A stretch of DNA of 64,000 nucleotides from Bacillus smithii. Its GTDB lineage: Bacteria > Bacillota > Bacilli > Bacillales > DSM-4216. The translations under genes were made by a program, and so were the position numbers. Positions 39,103-48,783 of this stretch are shown one piece after another. The notes below the pieces were generated by a model. It was given only the letters and a program-made list of their open reading frames with translations. It ran no database searches and was not told where the DNA came from. Every line of letters begins with the position of its first letter. The stretch's first letter is position 1. The stretch spans positions 1,220,001 to 1,284,000 of the forward strand of contig NZ_CP012024.1 of NCBI RefSeq assembly GCF_001050115.1, in the 5' to 3' direction.

Positions 39103-39513
39103 TTGGGCCAAAAGCAGCTGCATCCTCAAGTATTGAAATTTAAAGAATTTGTCAAAGCACACCCGAAAATTATTCAGGAAGTCAACAATAAGGATAAAAC
39201 CCTCCAAGAATTTTTTGAGGAATGGTATCTGCTTGGGGAAGAAGATCCTCTCTGGGACAAATATAAAGAGAAAGCTGCTGAGCGTTCGGAATCAGATAAG
39301 CCAAAAAGTTCCAAGTGGACGGAAACGATTTTTACATCGCTTAAAAAAATAGATCCCAATCAGCTTCAGGAGCATCTCTATCATATGAATCAGGCCATTG
39401 GTGCGCTTCAAAATTTGTTGGCGCAGTTTCAAACTAATTCTTCTGCAACCCCATCTCCAAAACAATCTCCCAACAGACCGGAACAATCTTTCTTCGGTTT
39501 TCGAAAAGACTAG
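39103..39513 (+). CDS. ylbD: spore-coat associated protein YlbD
   Basis: 136 aa. HPQVLKFKEFVKAHPKIIQEVNN and EWYLLGEEDPLWDKYK define the family, and the C-terminus FFGFRKD matches the B. subtilis end FSFRKD. YlbD has been reported as a coat protein in B. subtilis. I start at TTG 39103, seven bases after AGGAGGTGA; the ATG at 39076 is upstream of that SD. Linked to ylbE. Confidence 0.9.
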   Translation: MGQKQLHPQVLKFKEFVKAHPKIIQEVNNKDKTLQEFFEEWYLLGEEDPLWDKYKEKAAERSESDKPKSSKWTETIFTSLKKIDPNQLQEHLYHMNQAIGALQNLLAQFQTNSSATPSPKQSPNRPEQSFFGFRKD

Positions 39514-39533
39514 AAGAAAAAGGAGGAACGTTT

Positions 39534-39791
39534 GTGAGAAAAGAAATAGTTGATTATATTTATTCCAGAAATGAATTGAGGCAATTCTTGAGGGAACAAC
39601 CGCAATGGTACCGAATTTTAAGCCGCAGACCTGAGGATTTAGAAAAATTTGAGATTCAATCGCTTCATTATTTTAAAAGGACGATCCCTCATCAAATGGA
39701 AAAATTTTCAAACGGCATTCAAATAGCAAAGATGATGATGGGCATGCTGCCATCCATCCAGAATAATGGAAACCAAGAACCGGCGGAGTGA
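39534..39791 (+). CDS. ylbE: YlbE-like protein
   Basis: 85 aa, with LREQPQWYRILSRRPEDLEKFEIQSLHYFKRTIPHQMEKFSNGIQIAKMMMGM as the family core. GTG start seven bases after AAAGGAGG and 20 bases after ylbD, so the pair is one unit. Function unknown. Confidence 0.9.
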   Translation: MRKEIVDYIYSRNELRQFLREQPQWYRILSRRPEDLEKFEIQSLHYFKRTIPHQMEKFSNGIQIAKMMMGMLPSIQNNGNQEPAE

Positions 39792-39806
39792 TAACGGTTC
39801 TTTTTA
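39773..39806 (+). terminator. terminator of ylbDE
   Basis: AAGAACC/GGTTCTT stem with a T-run; it overlaps the last codons of ylbE. Confidence 0.75.
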
Positions 39807-40391
39807 TTTGGATCGTTCAAATGTCTAGAAGTGAATGGAATTTCATTCTTTATTTTAATGATTTTGCTGGTTCCTGCCTTCTGTCGTCATACACCAAAAT
39901 GAAAATGATGGAGTTTTAACTCAACGTTTACTTGGTAAGAGAAAACAACTGCGGAAAAGCTTTTCAACTTTTTTGTATAAATGAAGATCGCTGGTAAAAA
40001 CTATAAAAAAAGCACTCATTATGATCATCGATGCCATTTTGATTGGAAAAGAAGGGGAGAGATTAGACGGTTAAAGCTTTGTCAGGGAAAATAAAGGGAT
40101 CTTCTCTTGCACTGAATGATTGTTTTCCGTTGTCCGATAAAGAGAGTAAATTTGTTTGCATCTTGTCACTTTGAAGACAAACGAACAGCTCGACGGCTGA
40201 AGATACAGTTGTCATCTTGACTTGAATCAAACTTAAATTGGACCATTTCGTTTTTCGTGTTGAAAAAGCTCTTCAACGGTTTTCTTTATCGAACTTCCTC
40301 AATGCAACCAATGTCCAGGGGATGAAAAGTGCCATAAAATTGAGAGTCTATGTTAACGAATTCAATATCTAGAAGGGAGGAAGTACAGGAA
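39807..40391. other. gene-free stretch before the lipoprotein gene
   Basis: About 585 bases. No ORF with a usable SD and no strong hairpin. The SD AAGGGAGG at 40373-40380 at its right end belongs to the small ORF at 40392. Confidence 0.5.
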
Positions 40392-40481
40392 GTGTTTTTG
40401 CGAATGCAAAATCCATATAGTTCCTCCACATATAGTGGATCACTGCAACCCCAAGGGAGGGATCCTGTACGATTCTTATGA
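40392..40481 (+). CDS. small ORF coupled to the lipoprotein gene
   Basis: 29 codons from GTG 40392 (11 bases after AAGGGAGG) or 25 from ATG 40404. The peptide contains MQNPYSSSTYSGS and QPQGRDPVRFL. Its stop TGA overlaps the lipoprotein ATG (ATGA), and the lipoprotein has no SD at a normal distance, which suggests coupled translation. I do not recognise the peptide. Confidence 0.4.
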   Translation: MFLRMQNPYSSSTYSGSLQPQGRDPVRFL

Positions 40482-40870
40482 AGAAAATTGTTTTTATCAT
40501 TTTTTTCGTTTTCATTCTTGCTTCTTGCCAGCAAAATCCGGATGTTTCGAAAACACATTCGTTAGAACAGTCGGCAAAGGCCGCCGGACAAAAGAATCCT
40601 TCTCTGTTTGTTGTCCGCCATGTCGTACGATCAAATGATCTTTATGTGGAATGCTTTGTTCCTGATATTACTTTTATGACAAAATCTAATCAAAAAAAGC
40701 GGGGAAAAGCAGTTGTTTCCATCGATGGCGTTCGCTACGGAGAATACAGAACGGCTGCTTTTATCATCGAATCGCTTCCTAGCGGCACACATTTAATCAA
40801 TATCGAAATAAAGGATACTAACAATCATCCTTTAGGATTAAGAAAGCAATTTTATGTGACCGTGCCTTGA
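40478..40870 (+). CDS. putative lipoprotein of unknown function
   Basis: 130 aa. Signal peptide (MKKIVFIIFFVFI) with lipobox LASC, C17 being the lipidated residue. The remaining part looks like a single beta-sandwich domain (FVVRHVVRSNDLYVECFVPDITF, KAVVSIDGVRYGEYRTAAFIIESLPSGTHLINIEI). No family recognised. The closest SD, GGGAGGG, ends about 17 bases upstream, too far for normal use, so translation may depend on the overlapping small ORF. Confidence 0.72.
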   Translation: MKKIVFIIFFVFILASCQQNPDVSKTHSLEQSAKAAGQKNPSLFVVRHVVRSNDLYVECFVPDITFMTKSNQKKRGKAVVSIDGVRYGEYRTAAFIIESLPSGTHLINIEIKDTNNHPLGLRKQFYVTVP

Positions 40871-40925
40871 TTCTTTCCTTCCATCCAAAAAACGTGATAA
40901 AATGAAGGCACGGAGGTGAGCTGTA

Positions 40926-41369
40926 TTGCTTGCTGCAACATTAGAAACGATTGAAATAATAGAAGAAGCCGAGAAATTGGCTGAGATGATTGTTCAATCT
41001 GATATCGCCGAACAATATCGAAAGTGTTACGATCGACTATATACAACTCCATCTACTAAAGAAAAAATCAACCGCTTTTCCAGGTTGAAAGAACGATATG
41101 AAGAAGTACAGCGCTTTGGACGCTATCATCCTGATTATGCGGATGTGATGAAAAATATCCGTGAAGCGAAAAGAGAAATGGATCTGGATGAAAATGTCGC
41201 AAATTTTCGGAAAGCGGAAAATGCATTGCAACAATTATTGGATGAGGTCAGCCTGTTGATTGCTCATTCCGTGTCACCGCATATTAAAGTACCGGTTGGT
41301 AACCCCTTTTTCGAGAAATCATCTGGTTGCGGGTGCGGTTCAGGAGGAGCTTGCAGCTGCTCTGCGTAA
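40926..41369 (+). CDS. ricF: RicF/YlbF, subunit of the Ric (RicAFT) complex
   Basis: 147 aa. The helical YlbF/YmcA domain (about 1-115) is followed by a cysteine-rich tail (SGCGCGSGGACSCSA). In B. subtilis RicF with RicA (YmcA) and RicT (YaaT) binds Fe-S clusters, guides RNase Y in mRNA maturation and affects competence, biofilms and sporulation. The cysteine tail fits cluster binding. TTG start six bases after GGAGGTGA. Single-gene unit with a terminator. Confidence 0.93.
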   Translation: MLAATLETIEIIEEAEKLAEMIVQSDIAEQYRKCYDRLYTTPSTKEKINRFSRLKERYEEVQRFGRYHPDYADVMKNIREAKREMDLDENVANFRKAENALQQLLDEVSLLIAHSVSPHIKVPVGNPFFEKSSGCGCGSGGACSCSA

Positions 41370-41380
41370 ATTTCATACTT

Positions 41381-41420
41381 TCAAAAAAGCAAAGCAACAA
41401 ACGCGTGCTTTGCTTTTTGA
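41381..41420. terminator. terminator after ricF
   Basis: Long perfect inverted repeat (TCAAAAAAGCAAAGCA with TGCTTTGCTTTTTGA) usable in both directions. Confidence 0.9.
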
Positions 41421-41508
41421 ATCCCTTAAACAGGCGCCTAAGAACATTGATTGCAATAAAAAACTATGATAGACTGAATGTGAATATTCTGAAAAATGAG
41501 GAGATGCT

Positions 41509-41784
41509 ATGTTTACAGCAAGACAAGCGATGATCGTTTGGCTCTATAGTTTAAAACAAGCCAAGACGTTAAGAAGATATGGAAATGTCCATTATGTCTC
41601 AAAAAAAATGAAGTATGCGGTTGTGTACTGCAACCAAGATGAAATAGAAGACTGCATGAAAAAAATATCCACATTACCCTTTGTCAAAAAAGTAGAGCCT
41701 TCCTTTAAACCTTTTTTAAAAACGGAATTCGAAAACTCAAAACCGGATAAAGCAAAAGAATATGATTATAAGATAGGCTTATAA
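41509..41784 (+). CDS. ylbG: UPF0298 protein YlbG
   Basis: 91 aa; [35 protein letters not shown] is the conserved core, followed by [13 protein letters not shown]. Function unknown. SD GAGGAG. A terminator follows six bases after the stop. Confidence 0.93.
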   Translation: MFTARQAMIVWLYSLKQAKTLRRYGNVHYVSKKMKYAVVYCNQDEIEDCMKKISTLPFVKKVEPSFKPFLKTEFENSKPDKAKEYDYKIGL

Positions 41785-41789
41785 AGGGA

Positions 41790-41815
41790 AAAAAGGGGAA
41801 GTCCTCCCCTTTTTA
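41790..41815. terminator. ylbG terminator
   Basis: AAAAAGGGGA/TCCCCTTTTT ten-bp stem, short loop; bidirectional. Confidence 0.9.
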
Positions 41816-41917
41816 ATTCATCGATCCGTTTTTTGCAGCATTCGCTGCAGAGAAAAAATTCCAAGATACATAGAAGCCTTTTGAACGAGGTCTTTCTTGG
41901 TTTCCTGTTTCCATTTT

Positions 41918-42307
41918 TTATTGAAGAGGCGGAATATAGCGATTCATCCGCAAAATGCCGATAAGATATTGATAAAACAGTTCTTTTTCGGCAAAAAATG
42001 TGGACGGTTTTACATCTAACTCAATGATTTCCTTCCCAAGCGAGGTCGCCGCACTTTTAAAATCATTCCATCGTTGAGAAGATTTATGACTAGGATGAGG
42101 AATGCCTTCTCTGCAAATATACAAAGGCTGAAACTCGCCTCGTTCTGTTGGATTCAATACGACGACAAGGGACGTTGCGGGACGGTCATCAATGGTCGTG
42201 TGAAAAGCCATTAAATGAGCTAAGCGGTGCTGATTGGATTTCGCAATTTCAATTAATTCATATAGATCGGAATAGCCTTCTCCTAGTTCAATAAATCGTT
42301 GAATCAT
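41918..42307 (-). CDS. conserved Bacillaceae protein of unknown function
   Basis: 129 aa, soluble. Features: MIQRFIELGEGYSDLYELIEIAKSN at the start, HLMAFHTTIDDRPATSLVVVLNPTERGEFQPLYICREGIPHP in the middle and LYQYLIG-like FYQYLIGILRMNRYIPP at the end. I believe it belongs to a Bacillus-wide hypothetical family but cannot name a function. Start chosen at ATG 42307, six bases after GGAGG; the ATG two codons upstream touches the SD. Confidence 0.8.
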   Translation of the reverse strand: MIQRFIELGEGYSDLYELIEIAKSNQHRLAHLMAFHTTIDDRPATSLVVVLNPTERGEFQPLYICREGIPHPSHKSSQRWNDFKSAATSLGKEIIELDVKPSTFFAEKELFYQYLIGILRMNRYIPPLQ

Positions 42308-42535
42308 CTTCATCCTCCGTTCTCGTTGTCATTCTCTTTCATTGTAGCGCGACTGCTTCTAGAGCTCAACATGACAATCTGAGGAGAAACGATGAATCCA
42401 AAAAAAGAGAAAAGGAGAAAAGCGCGGAGATTTCAAGAAAAGCGGACAATTTGCTAGTTTTAGGATCTTGAAAAATATTTGTCGAAAACGTCCATCAAGA
42501 ATACTATGAGCGCTTATCGACGGCAGAATGTTAAC

Positions 42536-42563
42536 AAAAAAAACCTGCAGGATTTCCTGCAGG
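42536..42563 (-). terminator. minus-strand terminator without an annotated gene
   Basis: The self-complementary CCTGCAGG occurs twice, giving an eight-bp stem with a four-base loop, followed on the minus strand by eight T. It can only end a minus-strand transcript that starts between here and rsmD. Confidence 0.85.
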
Positions 42564-42625
42564 GCCCTTCTAATTCCTAGTAAAAGGATAGAAGGTAAAG
42601 GGAGAGGAGAAACCGGAGGAAGAAC

Positions 42626-42745
42626 TTATGGGGAAACGTAAGTCTTCTCCGCGGTTGACAACAACACCTTCCTTTTTGGTGCTGTCACTTTTATTGTTCC
42701 CGTTTTCTTTCGATTTATACGTAAAGAATGGAAAGCATCTGCCAT
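42626..42745 (-). CDS. putative small basic protein
   Basis: 39 codons, ATG to TAA, rich in Lys/Arg/Thr (RINRKKTGTIKVTAPKRKVLL). No SD is visible before the ATG; TTG three codons upstream is an alternative. It is the only frame of note in the interval served by the minus-strand terminator at 42536. The unit could instead be a non-coding RNA. Confidence 0.35.
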   Translation of the reverse strand: MADAFHSLRINRKKTGTIKVTAPKRKVLLSTAEKTYVSP

Positions 42746-42844
42746 AAGAAACAATGAGAATGATGATGAAAACGCTTCCTAGTGGCGATGATGATCAAAT
42801 TATGTTACCATGAGAAAGAATTTTTATAACAATGGTGAGTAAAC

Positions 42845-43920
<1,076 letters not shown>

Positions 43921-43925
43921 CGAAC

Positions 43926-43973
43926 AAAACCAGCCATTGTGGAAGGGATATTCCTCCGTAATGGCTGGCTTTG
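43926..43973. terminator. terminator between coaD and ylbJ
   Basis: Outer arms AAACCAGCCATT/AATGGCTGGCTTT with an inner GGAAGGGATATTCCTCC hairpin. Shared by converging genes. Confidence 0.85.
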
Positions 43974-43975
43974 CC

Positions 43976-45193
43976 TTAACGTATTCGTTCAGGAAAAGAA
44001 CGGCGAGCGTAGAGAAATAAATAGACCACTAGTGCGCAAATGGTGATGAAGGGGCCGTTGTTTTCAAACCAGTGAAGCAAAGACATGGATTGACTTCCAC
44101 TTCTGAAAACCGGAAGGGAATGAAGGGTTTCTCCATTTTTGAAAAAGTGCTCGTATAAAAGCGGCCAAAGCAAAAAAGCTATCGTCGAAGCATAAATGCC
44201 GTGAAGCAAACGAGCAAAGAAAAAGGGTTTAAAGCGTATATCCGTTTGCGCCAAGATGCTCGCCACTTGTGCTTGAACACTAAATCCGTTGAAGGCCAGA
44301 ATAAAGCTGACAAGGACTGCTTGTTCAATCGTCGGTACGTGGGGGACTTGGCTGATCATTTGGCTGCCAAGCGTAATTTCAAACAATCCTGATATAAAAG
44401 GGATGCTTAAGCTTGCAGAAAGCCCGAACAGGGAAAAAATGGCTTGAACGATTTGACTGACAAAAGACGTAATATGTAGAAGGTACAATAGCTTATTGAC
44501 GACGGAAAATAAAATAATAAATCCGCCGATCATCAAAAGAGTTTGAATGGATGACATAACGGAATCTCCCAATAGTTTTCCGATCGGTCTGTTTTCTTTT
44601 ATTCTTGTTTCATGCAAGGCGTGAAACGCTGCTTTTAAGAGAGAGGTTTGCTTATTCTTTGTTCTTTTTTCTCTCCGGTCTTCTCCGTAAAATCTCATGG
44701 TTAAACCAACAAGAAAATTCCCGCAATAGTGAGAGAGAGCTAGAATGACGCCGAGATGGGGATTATAAAAAAATCCTACTGAAACGGCTCCAAAAATAAA
44801 TAACGGGTTAGAAGAATTCGTGAAAGACACTAACCTTTCTGCTTCATTTCGAGTCAGCTGTCCTTCCTGGCGCAACCTGGCTGTCAGTTTTGCCCCTGCC
44901 GGAAATCCGGATGCAATTCCCATCGCCCAGACAAATCCACCGGCACCTGGTACGCGGAACAAAGGGCGCATTAATGGCTCTAGCAAGACACCGATAAATT
45001 TGACAACTCCAAAGCCGATCAACATTTCACATATGATAAAAAATGGAAGCAGGGAAGGAAATACTACCTCCCACCACATATTTAATCCTCTAATGGATGC
45101 TTCAAACGCCTCTTCTGGAAACGCAATCAAAGAAAACGTAAAGATGGTCGCCATTAGCGCTAAAACAGCCGTTTTTAATTTGGAAGGGGTCAA
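43976..45193 (-). CDS. ylbJ: sporulation integral membrane protein YlbJ
   Basis: 405 aa, about ten hydrophobic helices with nucleoside-recognition (Gate) domains: FEASIRGLNMWWEVVFPSLLPFFIICEMLIGFG near the start, VWAMGIASGFPAGAKLTARLRQEGQLT, and FISGLFEITLGSQM. YlbJ is needed for full sporulation in B. subtilis, where it is expressed in the mother cell. TTG start seven bases after AGGAGGT. Divergent from ylbK. Confidence 0.94.
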   Translation of the reverse strand: MTPSKLKTAVLALMATIFTFSLIAFPEEAFEASIRGLNMWWEVVFPSLLPFFIICEMLIGFGVVKFIGVLLEPLMRPLFRVPGAGGFVWAMGIASGFPAGAKLTARLRQEGQLTRNEAERLVSFTNSSNPLFIFGAVSVGFFYNPHLGVILALSHYCGNFLVGLTMRFYGEDRREKRTKNKQTSLLKAAFHALHETRIKENRPIGKLLGDSVMSSIQTLLMIGGFIILFSVVNKLLYLLHITSFVSQIVQAIFSLFGLSASLSIPFISGLFEITLGSQMISQVPHVPTIEQAVLVSFILAFNGFSVQAQVASILAQTDIRFKPFFFARLLHGIYASTIAFLLWPLLYEHFFKNGETLHSLPVFRSGSQSMSLLHWFENNGPFITICALVVYLFLYARRSFPERIR

Positions 45194-45399
45194 GTTCTGT
45201 ACCTCCTATCTGAAGTTTCGCTCTTAAATGGCAGGGAAAGGTAAAAGATAGGGAAAAAGATGACTGCCGTGAAATTCTTGTCCTGATAATTCAATATACT
45301 CATACGTTTTTGAAATAGACCATATGATAACAAATGAGTTGAGCCGAAAAAGAAATACCGGAAATGTGGAAGCTGATAGAAAAGGAGGTCGGAGAAGTT

Positions 45400-46200
45400 T
45401 TGGCAAAACCTAAGATCGGTCTTGCTCTCGGATCCGGGGGAGCAAAGGGATTTGCCCACGTGGGGGTGTTAAAAGCATTTCAAGAGGCTTCCATTCCTAT
45501 AGATATGATTGCAGGCAGCAGTATGGGTGCTCTTGTCGCGAGTTTTTATGGTGCGGGCCACAGTATGGAGCAATTAAGCAAGTTTTCCTTAGCGTTTCGG
45601 AAAAAGTTCTTTTTAGATTTTACTGTCCCTAAAATGGGATTGATTGCGGGCAATCGAATCAAAGACATGATTCGTTTATTGACTCATGGCAAAAATATTG
45701 AAGACTTAATGTTGCCCGTTGCGATTGTCGCCACGGATCTGAAGCAAGCAGAAAAAGTGGTATTCACGAAAGGTCCTGTAGCGGATGCCGTAAGGGCGAG
45801 CATTTCCATTCCCGGAATCTTTGTCCCAGAAAAATGGAACGGTAAACTATTGGTGGACGGTGGGGTGGTCGATCGTGTCCCTGTTTCGGTAGTAAAGGAA
45901 ATGGGGGCGGATATTATCATCGGGGTTGATGTGTCGGGAGTGAAAAAAGGGACGGATATTTCGACGATTTATGACGTCATCATTCAGAGCATCGACATTT
46001 TACAGCTAGAAGCGATGGAAAATCGTACGGTAGAATCACATCTCATGATCAAACCACCAGTAGAAAAATTCAATTCGCGAAGTTTTACCAATATCCAAGA
46101 AATTATTCAAGCAGGTGAAAATGAAGCCCGCAAAAAGATTCCTGAAATTTTAACTATTATAGACGACTGGAAGGAGAACCATGAGGGTGAAACGAACTAA
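45400..46200 (+). CDS. ylbK: patatin-like phospholipase YlbK
   Basis: 266-aa serine hydrolase. Oxyanion motif GSGGAKG (about 11-17), nucleophile elbow GSSMG (about 42-46) and the dyad aspartate in DGGVVD are present. The family releases fatty acids from phospholipids; the substrate here is unknown. Start at TTG 45400 (MAKPKIG), ten bases after AAAGGAGGT. Its end overlaps the start of ylbL by 20 bases, so the two are probably coupled. Confidence 0.93.
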   Translation: MAKPKIGLALGSGGAKGFAHVGVLKAFQEASIPIDMIAGSSMGALVASFYGAGHSMEQLSKFSLAFRKKFFLDFTVPKMGLIAGNRIKDMIRLLTHGKNIEDLMLPVAIVATDLKQAEKVVFTKGPVADAVRASISIPGIFVPEKWNGKLLVDGGVVDRVPVSVVKEMGADIIIGVDVSGVKKGTDISTIYDVIIQSIDILQLEAMENRTVESHLMIKPPVEKFNSRSFTNIQEIIQAGENEARKKIPEILTIIDDWKENHEGETN

Positions 46201-47239
46201 AAAGTCATACTTTTTTTTATTTATAACAGGATTATGTTTAGCTGCAGTGCTATTTTTCCCTCTTCCTTTTTATATTACGGAGCCGGGAATCGCCCATGAA
46301 CTGGATTCGGTCATCAAGGTCGAAGGCGGGACAAAGGAAAAAGGAGAACTGATGCTGACTACAGTGAAGATTGTAAAAGCCACTCTTCCGACTTATTTGT
46401 TGGCTTCTATTCGCAAGTATGAAGACATTATCCCGGAAAAAGAATTGTTTGGCGATGAGGAAACAGATGAAGAATACAATGTCCGCCAACTATATGATAT
46501 GAACAGCTCAAAAAATAATGCGATCATGGCCGCTTTCCATAAAATCAAACGGCCGTATCGTACTGACTTTAAAGGAGTGTATGTGTTGGATGTTTTTCCT
46601 GATATGCCCGCAGAAAAGGTATTAAAGCCAGGAGATAGGATTATTGCGGTAGACGGCAGGAATTTAGTTTCATCCTCGCAATTTATGAAATATGTCCAAT
46701 CTAAACCACCGGGTACACAGTTGAAAGTCACTTTTGTTCGCAAAGAAAAACAAATCACAAAACCGATCAGTACAATGAAATTCCCTATGCAGAAACATAA
46801 AACTGGCATTGGAATAGGATTAATGGACGATATAAAAGTAACCACTCATCCTAAAGTGACGATCAACACGAAAAACATTGGCGGACCTTCTGCAGGACTC
46901 ATGTTCAGTTTGGAAATCTATAATCAGTTAGTGAAACAAGATATTACAAAAGGATATAAAATTGCTGGTACAGGGACCATTTCTCCGGATGGAACCGTTG
47001 GTCGAATTGGAGGAATTGCTTATAAAGTAGTGGCCGCTGATAAAGCTGGAGCGGATATCTTTTTCGCTCCTAATGATCCAATCCCGAAAGAATGGAAGAA
47101 GAAGCACCCGGAAATACAAACGAATTATCAAGAAGCGGTAAAGGCGGCAAAAGATACGAAAACGAATATGAAAATTGTTCCCGTCAAAACGTTGGATGAT
47201 GCCCTTGATTATTTGCAGAAACTAAAACCAAAGGAATGA
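46181..47239 (+). CDS. ylbL: membrane-anchored PDZ / Lon-type protease YlbL
   Basis: 352 aa. N-terminal transmembrane helix (about 8-28), PDZ domain (about 120-205, GVYVLDVFPDMPAEKVLKPGDRIIAVDG) and a C-terminal S16 Lon protease domain. The catalytic serine lies in GGPSAGLMFSLE, and the lysine in GGIAYKVVAADKAGA. In B. subtilis YlbL with CtpA degrades the SOS cell-division inhibitor YneA. ATG start behind AAGGAG inside ylbK. Confidence 0.94.
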   Translation: MRVKRTKKSYFFLFITGLCLAAVLFFPLPFYITEPGIAHELDSVIKVEGGTKEKGELMLTTVKIVKATLPTYLLASIRKYEDIIPEKELFGDEETDEEYNVRQLYDMNSSKNNAIMAAFHKIKRPYRTDFKGVYVLDVFPDMPAEKVLKPGDRIIAVDGRNLVSSSQFMKYVQSKPPGTQLKVTFVRKEKQITKPISTMKFPMQKHKTGIGIGLMDDIKVTTHPKVTINTKNIGGPSAGLMFSLEIYNQLVKQDITKGYKIAGTGTISPDGTVGRIGGIAYKVVAADKAGADIFFAPNDPIPKEWKKKHPEIQTNYQEAVKAAKDTKTNMKIVPVKTLDDALDYLQKLKPKE

Positions 47240-47381
47240 TGAGATACAAAAAAATGGAACGAGAACCGGGATGCCTCATCATTTTGGATCAGGGCCAAAA
47301 ACAAACCCTCCAAACGAAAGGAAACCTGTTTTTCATTCCATCTTCCGTTTGTCTCTTCATTTCTGGTGAAGATATAACCAA

Positions 47382-48593
47382 TTAAGGGATGATGACCGGG
47401 GAAAAGAGAAGATCGCTGTTAAGCAGCGCTGAACGTTTGTTTGAAGGCAATCCTATTGCGAAAATATTAGTCGCTTTTATATCAGCTGTAAGCAGATTCC
47501 GATAAGCGGACGCCTTGGCGATCAATGGAATCTGTAATGTTTTTTTTACATTTCTTAAATATTCCCGCCCTTTTGATGTCATCCCTAGCACTCTGATATA
47601 GGAAGGATAGTCTGATTCAGCCGCCATCTGTTCTTTTGAAGCATGAGTTAAAATATGTACGCACATTCGTTGCAGGCGTGTCCATGTATATCGCTTTGTT
47701 TTAACGGATTCCATAAACTGTTGGAAAGAAGTGGATTGATGGGCCGCCTCGATCAGCCGATATTCAATTCCTTCTTCCACTTCGTAGATCGACTGCAGTT
47801 CTTCCGGCTTGGCAGAAAGCAATTGATATTGCAAATAAGGCCAATACAATTCCCAATGATGGAGAACTCCGAAAGTGGATAGATATTTTTTTAATTCGGT
47901 AAAGGTCGCGTTCGGAACATAGGGTTTTACACCGTCTAACCGAACACCATTTGGATGAAAAATAGAATGGCGAATCCCGGTAGCGCTTGCTATCGACTTG
48001 TTCGGTTGTTTATCGTGGTATCCGGCTCCTTGGCGAGGGATCGTATACGCTTTCATGTCCGGTGACAGTCGATTCTTTGCTTTGATGTATTGAAGGCCCA
48101 AAATATTATTGGGCTTGGACGTATCTAAAAGAGAAACGTTTTTTAAAACATTTTTCATGGCCAGTGATTGAGCCTTTGGGTAGCTTATGCCCGTTTTGAT
48201 CCATTTTTGTACTTCGTTTTGAATCTGTTCATTTTGTTCTTCCAACAAGTTGGCCGTTTTTTCAAACGCTTTGATATCCCCTGATTCGCTTCCAAAACAA
48301 AAACTGTCCACACCGAGCTCGTGTAAAAGAGCAATGGCTCCGAAAGCAAAGGTTTCGGCCTTCTGAGTGGCAAAATAATAAGGGAGCTCCACGACAAGGT
48401 CAACTCCGGAATGCAGGGCCATTTTTGCCCTCGCCCATTTGGAAAGGAGTGCCGGTTCCCCTCTTTGCAAAAAATGGCCGCTCATCACGGCGATCAGCAC
48501 TTCAGCGCCTGTTATTCGTTTCGTTTGCAAAATATGATGCAGGTGGCCGTTATGAAAAGGATTATATTCAACCACAATTCCAGCACTTTTCAT
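47382..48593 (-). CDS. tmcAL: tRNA(Met) cytidine acetate ligase TmcAL
   Basis: 403 aa. Acetylates the wobble cytidine (ac4C34) of elongator tRNA-Met using acetate and ATP. N-terminal nucleotidyltransferase-like fold with GIVVEYNPFHNGHLHHI (5-21), MSGHFLQRGEPALLSKW and DLVVELPYYFA. Known earlier as YlbM. SD AAGGATGAG. Divergent from ylbN; ends toward ylbL. Confidence 0.95.
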   Translation of the reverse strand: MKSAGIVVEYNPFHNGHLHHILQTKRITGAEVLIAVMSGHFLQRGEPALLSKWARAKMALHSGVDLVVELPYYFATQKAETFAFGAIALLHELGVDSFCFGSESGDIKAFEKTANLLEEQNEQIQNEVQKWIKTGISYPKAQSLAMKNVLKNVSLLDTSKPNNILGLQYIKAKNRLSPDMKAYTIPRQGAGYHDKQPNKSIASATGIRHSIFHPNGVRLDGVKPYVPNATFTELKKYLSTFGVLHHWELYWPYLQYQLLSAKPEELQSIYEVEEGIEYRLIEAAHQSTSFQQFMESVKTKRYTWTRLQRMCVHILTHASKEQMAAESDYPSYIRVLGMTSKGREYLRNVKKTLQIPLIAKASAYRNLLTADIKATNIFAIGLPSNKRSALLNSDLLFSPVIIP

Positions 48594-48726
48594 GTTTTCT
48601 CATCCTTTGAAAGCAAATTGTTATTTTCATTCTAGCGGGGAAGGATGGATGGATCAACAAAAAGAAGATAATAGATGAAAAAGTGGTATACTAAGAATAG
48701 TTTTCTTTATCCTGTAAAGAAAAAAA

Positions 48727-48755
48727 GTTGACAATCATATAAGGGGAATATATAA
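48727..48755 (+). promoter_or_regulatory. consensus sigma-A promoter of ylbN-rpmF
   Basis: TTGACA, exactly 17 bases, TATAAT: a perfect housekeeping promoter, about 28 bases before ylbN. Confidence 0.95.
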
Positions 48756-48783
48756 TTATTTCTGTTGCCTTGAGGTGATTTTT

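Noticed and set aside
40286-40558. 90-codon minus-strand frame opposite the lipoprotein gene
   Set aside because: Complement of the small ORF and lipoprotein coding sequence; no SD.
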